DNA of 64,000 nt from Streptomyces macrolidinus (GCF_023887685.1 NZ_JAMWMR010000005.1:1-64000); one strand, 5' to 3'. Positions 27,577-36,785 are shown, numbered from the stretch's first letter. Translations and numbers: made by a program. The notes: generated from the letters alone by a model not told the origin.

Positions 27577-27609
27577 CGACTACTGGGGACTACTGGGGAC
27601 TACTGGGGA
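27577..27609. repeat. Short tandem repeat upstream of ankyrin gene
   Basis: Three copies of a 10-bp unit (CTACTGGGGA) in tandem. The 364-bp gap 27547-27910 between divergent genes otherwise shows no gene; it should hold promoters for both. Confidence 0.6.
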
Positions 27610-27910
27610 CTGCGGGAGCGTACGGCAGCGAGCGGGGCGGCCGTACGCGGGGCCGTGCGACGCCGAGCGGTGACGCCGTACGGGTGAATCGCCAAGCGTA
27701 CTGGCTTGCGCGCCCCCTGCCCGCTCTCGCGCTCGCGCGGGCGCGGCAGCACCGGGTGGGCGCGGCAGTCCTGCCCGGGAGAGCACTCCGACGCTGCCAA
27801 GTGGGGCAATTCGATGGATTTCCACTCAGTTGCACCTTTTGTCGTACAGATACATCCTGTGAGCCTGGAAGTACTCATGGTGACTTCACCCCATGACCCA
27901 GGAGAGCGCA

Positions 27911-28105
27911 ATGATTCTGAACATGTCAGGCGTCGTACTGCTCGGCGTCATCGTCTTCCTCTACTGCCGCAAGGACGGACTCAAGGGATCGCACGCGCTG
28001 ATCAGCGGGCTCTTCGGGTTCTATCTCTCGAGCACCGCCATCGCCCCGAGCATCAAGGCCGGCGGTTCGAGCCTCGCGAACCTCATCGGCGGGATCAACT
28101 TCTGA
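27911..28105 (+). CDS. Small membrane protein
   Basis: A 64-residue protein with one or two hydrophobic helices (MSGVVLLGVIVFLY near the start; HALISGLFGFYLSSTAIA in the middle) and the Gly-rich end IGGINF. I choose the ATG at 27911 because GGAGAG lies 5 bases upstream; an ATG at 27893 is in frame. It sits 37 bp before the FtsK-like ATPase gene and is almost certainly in one operon with it, so it may be a membrane partner of that protein. Confidence 0.75.
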   Translation: MILNMSGVVLLGVIVFLYCRKDGLKGSHALISGLFGFYLSSTAIAPSIKAGGSSLANLIGGINF

Positions 28106-28142
28106 CCCGCCCCCGTCCGCTCGCGACTTCCAGGAGAACGAC

Positions 28143-29798
28143 GTGGCCCGCCGCCCCCTCCCCCGCATCCTGACCCACGGCAGCGCACAGATCGCCCGCA
28201 GCCGGGAGCTGGCCCGGACGGCCGCCGACGGCGCCACCGACATCCTCCATCCGCTGATCATCCTCACCCGTGGACTGCGCCGACTCGCCGCAGCCGCGCA
28301 CCGCACCTGGGCGGACACACCCAAAGACCGGCGGGGGCCGCTCCTCTTCCTGGTCGCGACAGTGATCCTGGTCGTGGCCCTGGTGCCGTACGGGCCGATG
28401 CTCGCCGCCATCACCCTGATGGCGGCGGCCGGCTGGAAGGGCCGCGATCGCCGGACACCGCAGCCGACGGGCCCCGACCCCGCGCAGAGCAAGCGGCTGC
28501 GGTCGCTGTACGAGGCGCTGGTGCCGTACTTCTCGACGCCCGAGGACCCGGCACCCCTGTACACGCACGGCGGCGAATGGACCCGGGCGTTCTCCTCCTA
28601 CGAGTTCGAGGAGAGCGGGCGCATCTCCCGGCTGCTCATCCGCTACCCGGCCTACTTCACCGACGGCGAGGCCGACTCCAGGGCCCGGATCGAGCATCTG
28701 CTGCACGCCAAGGCGGGCCGGGGCCGCGAGTACCACTTCGCGTGGGACGAGGAGGGCAACGAACTGACCGTGACCGCGCTGCCGCCGCTGCCCACCGACA
28801 TCACCGCCCAGCGGTTCGTGACCGCGCCCGGCGAGGTGGTCCTCGGCTTCACCGACTCGACCGGGGTCCAGCGCACGCTCCCGCTCATCCACGGCGAGCA
28901 GCAGCGCGACGTGCCCCCGGTGGTGTGGCGCACGGGCGCGCGCTCCACCGAGCCGCATCTCCTGGTCGTCGGCGGGCCCGGCAGCGGTACGACGACGCTG
29001 ATGCGCTCCATCGCGCTGCAGGCACTCCAGCGCGGCGACATCCTCGTCGTCGAGGGCGGCGGCACCGGCGAGTACGCGTGCCTGGCGGGCCGCGAGGGGG
29101 TCATGGCCGTGGAGTCGGGGCTCGCGGGGGCGATGGCGAGCCTGGAGTGGGCGACCCATGAGACGGAGCGCAGGCTGATCGCGGCGAACCGCGCGCGGCA
29201 GGCCGGGCAGCCGCCGCCGGAGGACGTCAAGCGGCCCCTGTGGATCCTGCTGGACCGCCCGAGCGTCCTCGGACACCTCGCCGCGGCCGAGGGGCACCGG
29301 GACCCCCAGGCGCTGCTCCAGGTGCCGCTGCGGCACGGTCGCGCGGCGAACGTGACGGTCGTGGTCGCCGAGCAGTTCGACGGTGCGGACGGCCTGTCCG
29401 ACGCGGTACGGCAGCACACGCGCGCGCGTGTGGTGCTCGGCCCGGCGGCCCCGGACGACCTCGCGGCGGTCCTCGGCGCGTCGCCGCACACGACGCAGGT
29501 CAGGGAGTTCCCGCCCGGTCGCGGCTACGCCCGCCTGGGCTCGGGCCCCGTCCACCGCCTCCAGGTACCGGTCACCCCGGACCCGTACGACGACGCGACC
29601 AGCGAGAACCACCGGCAGGCGGTGCTGGACCTGCTCCCGCAGCGGAGCGAGCCCGCCGAGACGGTGACGGTGCGGACGGTGACCGTGAAGCCCGTACCGG
29701 TGGAGGCACCGGCCGTGGAGAGGGCCATGGAGAAGGCCCCGGAGCGGCCCGCAGAGGCGGTCGCCGCGGAGAGAGAGACGGTCGCCGCGGAGCGATGA
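28143..29798 (+). CDS. FtsK/SpoIIIE-like membrane ATPase with altered Walker A
   Basis: A 551-residue protein. A membrane segment near residues 65-100 (LLFLVATVILVVALVPYGPMLAAITLMAAAGW) is followed by a cytoplasmic P-loop domain resembling FtsK/TraB-type DNA pumps. The nucleotide loop reads GGPGSGTTT, with Thr283 where a Lys is expected; LWILLDRPS may be Walker B-like. The C-terminus is a charged tail. The GTG at 28143 has GGAGA upstream. Without the Walker lysine, ATP hydrolysis is doubtful, so it may be a structural or regulatory relative. Confidence 0.75.
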   Translation: MARRPLPRILTHGSAQIARSRELARTAADGATDILHPLIILTRGLRRLAAAAHRTWADTPKDRRGPLLFLVATVILVVALVPYGPMLAAITLMAAAGWKGRDRRTPQPTGPDPAQSKRLRSLYEALVPYFSTPEDPAPLYTHGGEWTRAFSSYEFEESGRISRLLIRYPAYFTDGEADSRARIEHLLHAKAGRGREYHFAWDEEGNELTVTALPPLPTDITAQRFVTAPGEVVLGFTDSTGVQRTLPLIHGEQQRDVPPVVWRTGARSTEPHLLVVGGPGSGTTTLMRSIALQALQRGDILVVEGGGTGEYACLAGREGVMAVESGLAGAMASLEWATHETERRLIAANRARQAGQPPPEDVKRPLWILLDRPSVLGHLAAAEGHRDPQALLQVPLRHGRAANVTVVVAEQFDGADGLSDAVRQHTRARVVLGPAAPDDLAAVLGASPHTTQVREFPPGRGYARLGSGPVHRLQVPVTPDPYDDATSENHRQAVLDLLPQRSEPAETVTVRTVTVKPVPVEAPAVERAMEKAPERPAEAVAAERETVAAER

Positions 29799-29879
29799 GA
29801 CAGTCGCCGCGGAGCGAGGGGACACGCCTCCTGGTCCGGCGGCTTCCGGCGAGGCGCCTTCCGGTCGGGTGACTTCCCG

Positions 29880-31379
29880 TCAGGCGACGAAGGTGCGCGG
29901 GTCCTCCACGGGTCCGGGCACGCCCGTCTCCACCAGGCGCGCCGCCGCCGCCAGGCGCACCGCCGCCTCCTCGGCCACCGCCCCGCTGACCGTGAACGGC
30001 AGCCGCACATACCCCTCGAAGGCGCCGTCCACACCGAAGCGCGGCCCCGACGGCACCCGGACGCCGACCCGCTCACCCGCCACGGCGAGCCGGGACCCCG
30101 ACAGACCGCCCGTCCGCACCCACAGCGTCAGACCGCCCTGGGGCACCGAGAACTCCCACGCCGGCAGCTCCCTGCGCACGGCGGCGACCAGGGCGTCCCG
30201 GTTCTCCCGGGCCTGGGCGCGCCGCAGCTCCACCGCCTGCTCCCAACCGCCCGTGCTCAGCAGCCAGTTCACGGCCAACTGCTCCAGTACCGGGGTGCCG
30301 AGGTCGGCGTACGCGCGGGCCGCGACCAGGCTGCGGATCACATCGGGAGCCGCCCGCACCCAGCCGATGCGCAGCCCCGCCCAGAACGCCTTGCTCGCCG
30401 AGCCGACCGTGATGACCGTCGACCCGGCGGGGTCGAACGCGCAGACCCGGCGCGGCATCTCCATGCCGTCCTCCAGGTACAGCTCGCTCATCGTCTCGTC
30501 GACGATCAGGACCGTCCCGGCCGAGCGGGCGGTGTCCACGAGCCGGCGCCGCTGGTCCTCGTCGGCCAGCGCGCCGGTCGGGTTGTGGAAGTCCGCGACC
30601 ACATAGGCGAGCCGCGGCGCGGCCTCCCGCAGCACCTGGCGCCAGCGGTCCAGGTCCCAGCCGCCGAGCCCCTCGGACATCGCGACGGGGACCAGCCGGG
30701 CGCCCGCCTCCCGCATGAGCTGGAGGATGTTGGCGTAGGACGGCGACTCCACCGCGATGCGCTCGCCGCGCCCGGCGAAGAGATGACAGATCGCGTCGAT
30801 CGCGCCCATGGCGCCCGTCGTCACCATGATCTGCTCGGGCATGGTCGGGACGCCGCGCGCGGTGTAGCGCTCGGCGAGCATCGCGCGCAGGGCGGGCAGG
30901 CCCGCCGGGTAGTCGCCGTGGGTGTGCGCGTAGGGCGGCAACTCCTCCAGGGCGCCCTGGGTGGCGCGGGTGAGCCAGGGCTCTGGCGCGGGGAGCGCCG
31001 CGCAGCCGAGGTCGATCATCGAGCCGAGCGCCTCCGGTGGCAGCGGCTCCAGACCGCGCGCGGGCAGCGGGTTGCCGGCCGGGACGGCCGTCCAGCTACC
31101 GGCGCCGCGGCGGGAGCCGAGGAACCCCTCGGTGCGCAGTGCCTCGTAGGCGGCGGCGACCGTCGTACGGCTGACGGACAGCGCGAGGGCCAGTTCCCGC
31201 TCGGCGGGCAGCCGGGCCGCGACCGGCACACGGCCTTCCAGGACGAGCAGCCGGATGCCGTCGGCGAGCGCGCGATAGGCGGGCGGGCGGCGGCTGCCGG
31301 GGCCCGCGGGACGGTCCTGCTGGGAGTTGAGCAGCCGGGCGAGCTGTGCAGCCCCCACGGCTGAGGTCCAGTGCGCCAC
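29880..31379 (-). CDS. MocR-type GntR regulator with aminotransferase domain
   Basis: A 499-residue PLP-binding transcription factor. The N-terminal winged helix (about residues 35-100, LPAERELALALSVSRTTVAAAYEALRTEGF) is of GntR type. The rest is a fold-type-I aminotransferase domain with the PLP lysine at Lys330 in SASKAFW. I start at the GTG at 31379, 9 bases after an AAGGTGG site; the frame is open further upstream. It is divergent from a YczE-like membrane gene (99-bp gap), the classic MocR/YczE pairing, and probably controls that gene and itself. Confidence 0.88.
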   Translation of the reverse strand: MAHWTSAVGAAQLARLLNSQQDRPAGPGSRRPPAYRALADGIRLLVLEGRVPVAARLPAERELALALSVSRTTVAAAYEALRTEGFLGSRRGAGSWTAVPAGNPLPARGLEPLPPEALGSMIDLGCAALPAPEPWLTRATQGALEELPPYAHTHGDYPAGLPALRAMLAERYTARGVPTMPEQIMVTTGAMGAIDAICHLFAGRGERIAVESPSYANILQLMREAGARLVPVAMSEGLGGWDLDRWRQVLREAAPRLAYVVADFHNPTGALADEDQRRRLVDTARSAGTVLIVDETMSELYLEDGMEMPRRVCAFDPAGSTVITVGSASKAFWAGLRIGWVRAAPDVIRSLVAARAYADLGTPVLEQLAVNWLLSTGGWEQAVELRRAQARENRDALVAAVRRELPAWEFSVPQGGLTLWVRTGGLSGSRLAVAGERVGVRVPSGPRFGVDGAFEGYVRLPFTVSGAVAEEAAVRLAAAARLVETGVPGPVEDPRTFVA

Positions 31380-31478
31380 GAATCCAGTCCACCTTCCCCG
31401 AATTGGCCATGGATGGCTTCTGTTTCCAAGCCACAGAGTGACATGCATCGGTCCACCGCCACCACAGGGGGGTATCTC

Positions 31479-32156
31479 TTGTCCACCGAGCCGGCCACAG
31501 AACCATCCGCACGGCGTCGTCTCGGGCGACGCCTGGTCCAGCTCTACGCGGGGCTCGTGCTGTACGGCGCGAGCTCCGCCCTTCTCGTCGAAGCCGGGCT
31601 CGGTCTGGAGCCGTGGAACGTCCTGCACCAGGGCCTGTCGGAGCTGACCGGGCTCAGCATGGGCGTGGTGCTGACGATCGTGGGCGCCGGGGTCCTGCTG
31701 CTGTGGATCCCGCTGCGTCAGCGCCCCGGCCTCGGCACCGTCTCCAACGTCCTCGTGATCGGCTTCGCGATGGACGCCACCCTGGCCGCCCTGCCCGACG
31801 CCCACCATCTGGCCGTACGCATCCCCCTGCTGCTCGCGGGCGTCGTCCTCAACGGCGTGGCGACCGGCCTCTACATATCCGCGAACTTCGGTCCCGGCCC
31901 GCGTGACGGCCTGATGACCGGGCTGCACCAGCGCACGGGCCGCTCGATCCGACTGCTGCGCACCGCCGTGGAACTCACCGTCGTCGTGACCGGATTCGCC
32001 CTCGGCGGCACCGTCGGGATCGGCACGGTCCTGTACGCGCTGGCCATCGGCCCGCTCGCCCAGTTCTTCCTGCGCCTGTTCGCCGCCCCCACGGCACCGG
32101 CCCGTAGCACGGTCGTTGCCACCGGGCAGCCGGAGGAGGCCATACTGCCCCGGTGA
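31479..32156 (+). CDS. YczE/YyaS-like membrane protein
   Basis: A 225-residue integral membrane protein with about five helices (LYAGLVLYGASSALLVEAGLG and others). The family motif EPWNVLHQGLS appears near residue 45, and SANFGPGPRDGLMTGL lies in the middle. The start is a TTG at 31479, 7 bases after AGGGGGG; an ATG at 31443 is in frame but lacks a ribosome site. It is divergent from the MocR gene, which by family knowledge is its usual regulator. The 3' end overlaps the glycerophosphodiesterase start by 4 bases, so the two are translated together. Confidence 0.82.
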   Translation: MSTEPATEPSARRRLGRRLVQLYAGLVLYGASSALLVEAGLGLEPWNVLHQGLSELTGLSMGVVLTIVGAGVLLLWIPLRQRPGLGTVSNVLVIGFAMDATLAALPDAHHLAVRIPLLLAGVVLNGVATGLYISANFGPGPRDGLMTGLHQRTGRSIRLLRTAVELTVVVTGFALGGTVGIGTVLYALAIGPLAQFFLRLFAAPTAPARSTVVATGQPEEAILPR

Positions 32157-32920
32157 CCACCCTCATACGCCACCCCTACCTCGACCACCCCGGCCCGATC
32201 GCCTTCGCCCACCGGGGTGGGGCGGCGGACGGTCTGGAGAACACCGCGGCCCAGTTCCGGCGCGCGGTGGCGGCGGGGTACCGCTACATCGAGACGGACG
32301 TCCACACCACCGCTGACGGGAAGCTGGTGGCGTTCCACGACGCGACGCTGGACCGCGTGACGGACGGGACGGGGCGGATCGCCGACCTGCCCTGGGAGGA
32401 CGTACGGCACGCGCGCGTGGCGGGCAGCGAACCGGTACCCCTCTTCGAGGACCTGCTGGCGGAGTTCCCCGAGGTCCGCTGGAACGTGGACATGAAGGCG
32501 GAGCCCGCCCTGCGCCCCCTGCTCGCCCTGATCGAACGCATGAACGCCTGGGACCGGGTCTGTGTCGGCTCGTTCTCCGAGGCGCGCGTGGCCCGCGCCC
32601 AGCAACTGGCCGGGCCGCGCCTGGCGACGTCGTACGGCATCCGTGGCGTGCTGGGCCTGCGGCTGCGCTCCTGGGGCGTGCCCGTGGCGCTGCGCCGCTC
32701 GGCGGTCGCCGCCCAGGTCCCGGAGTCCCAGTCCGGCGTCCCCGTCGTCGACCACCGCTTCGTCCGCACCGCGCACGCGCTCGGGCTGCAGGTCCATGTG
32801 TGGACGATCAACGAACCGGATCGGATGCACCGGCTCCTGGACCTCGGGGTCGATGGCATCATGACCGATCACATCGACACACTGCGCACGGTCCTCGAGG
32901 ACCGGGGTACCTGGGCCTGA
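32153..32920 (+). CDS. Glycerophosphodiester phosphodiesterase
   Basis: A 255-residue TIM-barrel GDPD enzyme that splits glycerophosphodiesters to glycerol-3-phosphate and an alcohol. The active-site set is visible: His20 in FAHRGG, Glu29 in GLEN, Glu47/Asp49 in IETDVH and His62 in FHDATLDR. No signal peptide is seen, so it should be cytoplasmic. Its GTG start overlaps the stop of the YczE-like gene (GTGA). The MFS gene follows 45 bp later and may be part of the same transcript. Confidence 0.93.
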   Translation: MTTLIRHPYLDHPGPIAFAHRGGAADGLENTAAQFRRAVAAGYRYIETDVHTTADGKLVAFHDATLDRVTDGTGRIADLPWEDVRHARVAGSEPVPLFEDLLAEFPEVRWNVDMKAEPALRPLLALIERMNAWDRVCVGSFSEARVARAQQLAGPRLATSYGIRGVLGLRLRSWGVPVALRRSAVAAQVPESQSGVPVVDHRFVRTAHALGLQVHVWTINEPDRMHRLLDLGVDGIMTDHIDTLRTVLEDRGTWA

Positions 32921-32965
32921 ACGCCCCGCGCACGATCACGTTCCACGGGGAAGCGAGGGGCTGGG

Positions 32966-34330
32966 GTGGGCAACGACACCGTGGTGGCGGCGGTGACCGA
33001 CGAGGTCGGTGAGCGGCAACGGGAGCAACGCGGCTGGTACTTCTACGACTGGGCGTGCTCGGTCTATTCGACGAGCGTGCTGACCGTGTTCCTCGGCCCC
33101 TATCTCACCGCGGTGGCCAAGTCCGCGGCGGACGCGGACGGTTATGTGCATCCGCTGGGGCTGCCGGTGCGCGCGGGGTCCTTCTTCGCGTACTGCGTCT
33201 CGGCCTCCATCGTCGTGGCGATCGTCGTGATGCCGCTCGCGGGCGCCGCGGCCGATCGCGGCGGCCGCAAGAAGCCGCTGCTCGCCGTGAGCGCGTATCT
33301 GGGCGCCGCGGCCACCACCGGGATGTTCTTCCTGGACGGCGACCGCTATCTGCTCGGGGGCCTCCTGCTGATCGTCGCGAACGCGTCGGTGGGCGTCTCG
33401 ATGGTCGTCTACAACTCCTACCTGCCGCAGATCGCGACGCCCGAGGAACGCGACGCCGTCTCCTCGCGCGGGTGGGCCTTCGGCTACGCGGCCGGTGCGC
33501 TGGTCCTGATCGCGAACCTGGTCCTGTTCACGGCCCACGACTCCTTCGGTGTCTCCGAGTCGACGTCCGTCCGGATCTGTCTGGCCTCGGCGGGGGTCTG
33601 GTGGGGCGCCTTCACGCTCGTACCGCTCCGCCGTCTGCGCGACCGGCGTACGACGTCGACGGCGCCCACAGCCCCCACGGCCCCCTCGGCGCACGGCTGG
33701 CGGCAGTTGGCGGCCACGGTCCGGGGCATGCGCGACAAGCCGCTCACCCTCGCCTTCCTGCTGGCCTACCTCGTCTACAACGACGGCATCCAGACGGTGA
33801 TCTCGCAGGCGTCGGTGTACGGCTCGGAGGAGCTGGGCCTGAGCCAGTCCACGCTGATCGTGTCCGTGCTCCTGGTACAGGTGCTCGCGGTGGGCGGCGC
33901 GCTGGGTATGGGACGGCTGGCCCGCGCGTACGGCGCCAAGCGCACGATCCTCGGCTCGCTGATCGCGTGGACGGTGACACTGGCCGCCGCCTACTTCCTC
34001 CCGGCGGGCGTGCCGGCCGGGTTCTTCGCGCTGGCGATCGGCATCGGGCTGGTCCTCGGCGGCAGCCAGGCGCTGTCCCGCTCGCTGTTCTCGCATCTGG
34101 TCCCGCCCGGCAAGGAGGCCGAGTACTTCTCGGCGTACGAGATGAGCGACCGCGGGATGAGCTGGCTGGGGCCGCTGCTGTTCGGCCTCACCTACCAGCT
34201 CACCGGCAGCTATCGGGACGCGATCATCTCGCTGGTGGCGTTCTTCGCGATCGGGTTCGTGCTGCTCGCGCGGGTGCCGCTGCGCCAGGCGGTGCGCGAC
34301 GCGGGCAATCCCGTTCCCGAAAGGATTTAA
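32966..34330 (+). CDS. UMF1-family MFS transporter
   Basis: A 454-residue membrane protein with about twelve hydrophobic helices in two halves separated by a Pro/Thr/Ala-rich loop near residue 235. GWYFYDWACSVYSTSVLTVF near the start is the hallmark of the UMF1 (Atg22-like) branch of the major facilitator superfamily. The substrate is unknown. The GTG at 32966 has GAGGGG upstream. It follows the glycerophosphodiesterase, which makes a glycerol-phosphate-related substrate possible, but nothing in the sequence proves it. Confidence 0.88.
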   Translation: MGNDTVVAAVTDEVGERQREQRGWYFYDWACSVYSTSVLTVFLGPYLTAVAKSAADADGYVHPLGLPVRAGSFFAYCVSASIVVAIVVMPLAGAAADRGGRKKPLLAVSAYLGAAATTGMFFLDGDRYLLGGLLLIVANASVGVSMVVYNSYLPQIATPEERDAVSSRGWAFGYAAGALVLIANLVLFTAHDSFGVSESTSVRICLASAGVWWGAFTLVPLRRLRDRRTTSTAPTAPTAPSAHGWRQLAATVRGMRDKPLTLAFLLAYLVYNDGIQTVISQASVYGSEELGLSQSTLIVSVLLVQVLAVGGALGMGRLARAYGAKRTILGSLIAWTVTLAAAYFLPAGVPAGFFALAIGIGLVLGGSQALSRSLFSHLVPPGKEAEYFSAYEMSDRGMSWLGPLLFGLTYQLTGSYRDAIISLVAFFAIGFVLLARVPLRQAVRDAGNPVPERI

Positions 34331-34416
34331 CACCTGGCCGGAAAGGCCTGTAATGTACGCGGTTGGCTTACCAGGCGTACCGTTACTGCGCGTCGATGAA
34401 GACGAAACGCTGGGTG

Positions 34417-34434
34417 ACATCTGTGAGCAGATGT
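34417..34434. promoter_or_regulatory. Inverted repeat upstream of rbpA
   Basis: ACATCTG (34417-34423) and CAGATGT (34428-34434) around TGAG. A plausible housekeeping promoter (TGTGAC at 34432, 18 bases, TACAAC at 34456) follows at once, so this could be an operator. Confidence 0.4.
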
Positions 34435-34498
34435 GACAAACCGGGCGCCGGTGGGTACAACAAGGGGCGGCTACGACGGCGACGCATGGCCCGGAACG

Positions 34499-34524
34499 GG
34501 AATCTTTACCGCCGACCGGACGTT
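34499..34524 (+). promoter_or_regulatory. Sigma-R promoter of rbpA
   Basis: GGAAT (34499-34503), exactly 18 bases, then GTT (34522-34524): a full match to the sigma-R (thiol oxidative stress) consensus. It ends 61 bases before the rbpA start. rbpA is a known member of the sigma-R regulon in Streptomyces coelicolor. Confidence 0.8.
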
Positions 34525-34585
34525 GACCGGATGACGACGACAGCGACACCTGTCCTGTGGGCGACAAGCCCGGGAGGCACGATTC

Positions 34586-34960
34586 ATGAGTGAGCGAGCT
34601 CTTCGCGGCACGCGCCTCGTGGTGACCAGCTACGAGACGGACCGCGGCATCGACCTGGCCCCGCGCCAGGCCGTGGAGTACGCATGTGAGAAGGGGCATC
34701 GTTTCGAGATGCCCTTCTCGGTCGAGGCGGAGATCCCGCCGGAGTGGGAGTGCAAGGTCTGCGGGGCCCAGGCACTCCTGGTGGACGGCGACGGCCCGGA
34801 AGAGAAGAAGGGCAAGCCCGCGCGTACGCATTGGGACATGCTGATGGAGCGGCGTACCCGTGAGGAGCTCGAAGAGGTCCTCGAGGAGCGCCTGGCCGTT
34901 CTCCGCTCCGGCGCGATGAACATCGCGGTCCATCCGCGAGACAGCCGCAAGTCCGCGTAG
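34586..34960 (+). CDS. rbpA: RNA polymerase-binding protein RbpA
   Basis: A 124-residue actinobacterial transcription factor that binds RNA polymerase with the principal sigma factor and stabilises promoter opening. The core domain (about residues 25-70) has Cys34, His38, Cys56 and Cys59, a possible zinc site. The basic linker KKGKPAR and the C-terminal helix region THWDMLMERRTREELEEVLEERL form the sigma-interacting part. The ATG at 34586 lies within conserved sequence (MSERALRGTRLV), with GGGAGG upstream. It is expressed from its own promoter and ends before a strong shared terminator. Confidence 0.96.
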   Translation: MSERALRGTRLVVTSYETDRGIDLAPRQAVEYACEKGHRFEMPFSVEAEIPPEWECKVCGAQALLVDGDGPEEKKGKPARTHWDMLMERRTREELEEVLEERLAVLRSGAMNIAVHPRDSRKSA

Positions 34961-34997
34961 TCCCTCCGGGGGTTGGGCGGGGCACAGCACGCCAGTG

Positions 34998-35042
34998 AAC
35001 AGCGGGCGCCCTACGTCATCTCGACGTAGGGCGCCCGCTGTT
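34998..35042. terminator. Bidirectional terminator between rbpA and fxsA
   Basis: A perfect 19-bp stem: AACAGCGGGCGCCCTACGT (34998-35016) pairs with 35024-35042 around a 7-base loop. It lies between two convergent genes. A short tandem repeat (GCTCGGAAGTT twice) follows at about 35048. Confidence 0.9.
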
Positions 35043-35078
35043 CGGTGTGCTCGGAAGTTGCTCGGAAGTTCCTGTGAC

Positions 35079-35660
35079 TCAGCGGCTGAGCGGGGGGCGC
35101 GGGCCCGGCGGCGGCGAGTCCGTACCCCGCTCGTCGTCGACGACCTCGCCCTGGACGACCTTGCCGTCGTGGCGGTGCATCCGTGCCCGCTGGAAGGCGT
35201 CACCGACGCTGCCGAACGGCGTCCTGCGCAGCGTGCGGTCGAGGGTGCGCTCCGCGGTGCGGCCCACCAGCCGCTGGACCGGCGGCACGAGGAGCAGCAG
35301 CCCCACCACGTCGGAGATCATGCCGGGCAGCATCAGGAGCACGCCGCCGAGCATCATCAGGCCGTTGCCGCCGGCCGATGGTGCCGCGCCGCTCCTGCCG
35401 GGGCGCAGCGTCTCGCCGAGGTTCTGGAAGGCGCGGCGCCCCGCCGTCTTGACGATCACGCCGCCCAGGACGACACCGATGGCCAGCAGCAGGAACACCG
35501 TGAACCCGCCGGCCGCGTTCGCGACCAGCAGGAGCAGCCAGATCTCCAGCACAAGCCAGGCGGCGACACCCAACGGCAGGAGGGTGAGCAGCCGGGAACG
35601 CCGCGGCCGAAAGGAGCGGGAGGAAGTCGATGTGCCAGTGGTCATGTTCCCAGTGTGCAT
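35079..35660 (-). CDS. FxsA family membrane protein
   Basis: A 193-residue protein of the FxsA family, whose E. coli member suppresses F-exclusion of phage T7. Two hydrophobic hairpins are visible (LLTLLPLGVAAWLVLEIWLLLLV and GVLLMLPGMISDVVGLLLLVP); the LPGMISDVVG motif is the family signature. The hydrophilic C-terminus is rich in Arg/Pro/Asp. I start at 35660, where GGGAGG lies 8 bases upstream; an ATG at 35645 is in frame with a poorer spacing. Confidence 0.88.
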   Translation of the reverse strand: MHTGNMTTGTSTSSRSFRPRRSRLLTLLPLGVAAWLVLEIWLLLLVANAAGGFTVFLLLAIGVVLGGVIVKTAGRRAFQNLGETLRPGRSGAAPSAGGNGLMMLGGVLLMLPGMISDVVGLLLLVPPVQRLVGRTAERTLDRTLRRTPFGSVGDAFQRARMHRHDGKVVQGEVVDDERGTDSPPPGPRPPLSR

Positions 35661-35690
35661 CGGTCCGGCCTCCCGCTCAGCACCGGAGGC

Positions 35691-36521
35691 TCAGGACGAC
35701 TTGGTGCGGCCCGTGACCTTGGCGACGCGCTCCCCCACGCCCCACGCCGTGACGCGCCACAGCGCTTCGACGACGATGTCGCGGCTCATCTTGGAGTCGC
35801 CCAACTCGCGCTCGACGAAGGTGATGGGCACCTCGACCACGTGGTAGCCCGCCTTGACCGCGCGGCGGGCCAGGTCGACCTGGAAGCAGTACCCCTGCGA
35901 GGCGACCTCGGCCAGGCCGAGGCCCTCCAGGGTCTCGCGGCGGAAGGCGCGGTAGCCGCCCGTGATGTCGCGCAGCGGCAGACCGAGCGCCAGCCGTGAG
36001 TAGAGGCTGCCGCCGCGGGAGATGACCTGGCGGGACCTGGGCCAGTTCACGGTCCGGCCGCCCGGCACCCAGCGCGAGCCGAGCACCAGGTCGGCGCCCG
36101 AGAGCGCGGTCAGCAGACGCGGCAGCTCCTCGGGCTGGTGGGAGCCGTCGGCGTCCATCTCGATCAGGACGCCGTAGTCGTGCTCCAGGCCCCAGCGAAA
36201 GCCCGCGATATAGGCGGCGCCGAGCCCTTCCTTGCCCTTGCGGTGCAGGACATGGACCTGCTCGTCCTCGGCCGCCAGCTCGTCCGCGAGCTTGCCGGTG
36301 CCGTCAGGGCTGTTGTCGTCGGCCACCAGGATGTGCGCCTCGGGCACGGCCGACCGCACCCGGCCGACGATCGCCTTGATGTTCTCCGCCTCGTTGTAGG
36401 TCGGAATGATCACCAGGGCGGTACCGAGCGGACCGAATTGCCTTCCCTGGCCGTCCGCCGCGCGGGTCCCGTCGCCGTCGTTCACTGCTGCCCCTTCGTT
36501 CCGTACGCAGGGGTCCACCAT
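35691..36521 (-). CDS. Polyprenol monophosphomannose synthase (Ppm/DPM1 type)
   Basis: A 276-residue GT2 glycosyltransferase that moves mannose from GDP-mannose to polyprenyl phosphate, the donor for protein O-mannosylation and phage-receptor glycans in Streptomyces. It shows VIIPTYNEAENI, the DDNSPDGT motif and the DxD-type metal site EMDADGSHQPEEL. It lacks the C-terminal membrane domain of eukaryotic DPM1, as usual for actinobacteria. The ATG at 36521 has GGAGG 5 bases upstream; a GTG at 36485 with AAGGGG is an alternative start (264 residues). Confidence 0.9.
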   Translation of the reverse strand: MVDPCVRNEGAAVNDGDGTRAADGQGRQFGPLGTALVIIPTYNEAENIKAIVGRVRSAVPEAHILVADDNSPDGTGKLADELAAEDEQVHVLHRKGKEGLGAAYIAGFRWGLEHDYGVLIEMDADGSHQPEELPRLLTALSGADLVLGSRWVPGGRTVNWPRSRQVISRGGSLYSRLALGLPLRDITGGYRAFRRETLEGLGLAEVASQGYCFQVDLARRAVKAGYHVVEVPITFVERELGDSKMSRDIVVEALWRVTAWGVGERVAKVTGRTKSS

Positions 36522-36785
36522 AGTGGCCTCCGGCATGGGCCGATGGAGCGGCAGGTGCGCACGGGGGTGTCGTTTCCACAAGAGTCGGGTAAGAACCTGA
36601 TTTTGCCCGGTTCGGTGCGGGGATCGGGGCCCGGCGCCCTTCGGGCCGACCTGGGACCCGCTGGCTGCGGGCCGACCGAAAGCCGTTGTCTACTGAACGA
36701 CCGGGCCCCCACCCGGGTCACACCCTGCCGACCGGCCGGAACGCTCCCTCGCCGTGGCAGGGCGCTGGGCCTGGCTCCCAGTGGC

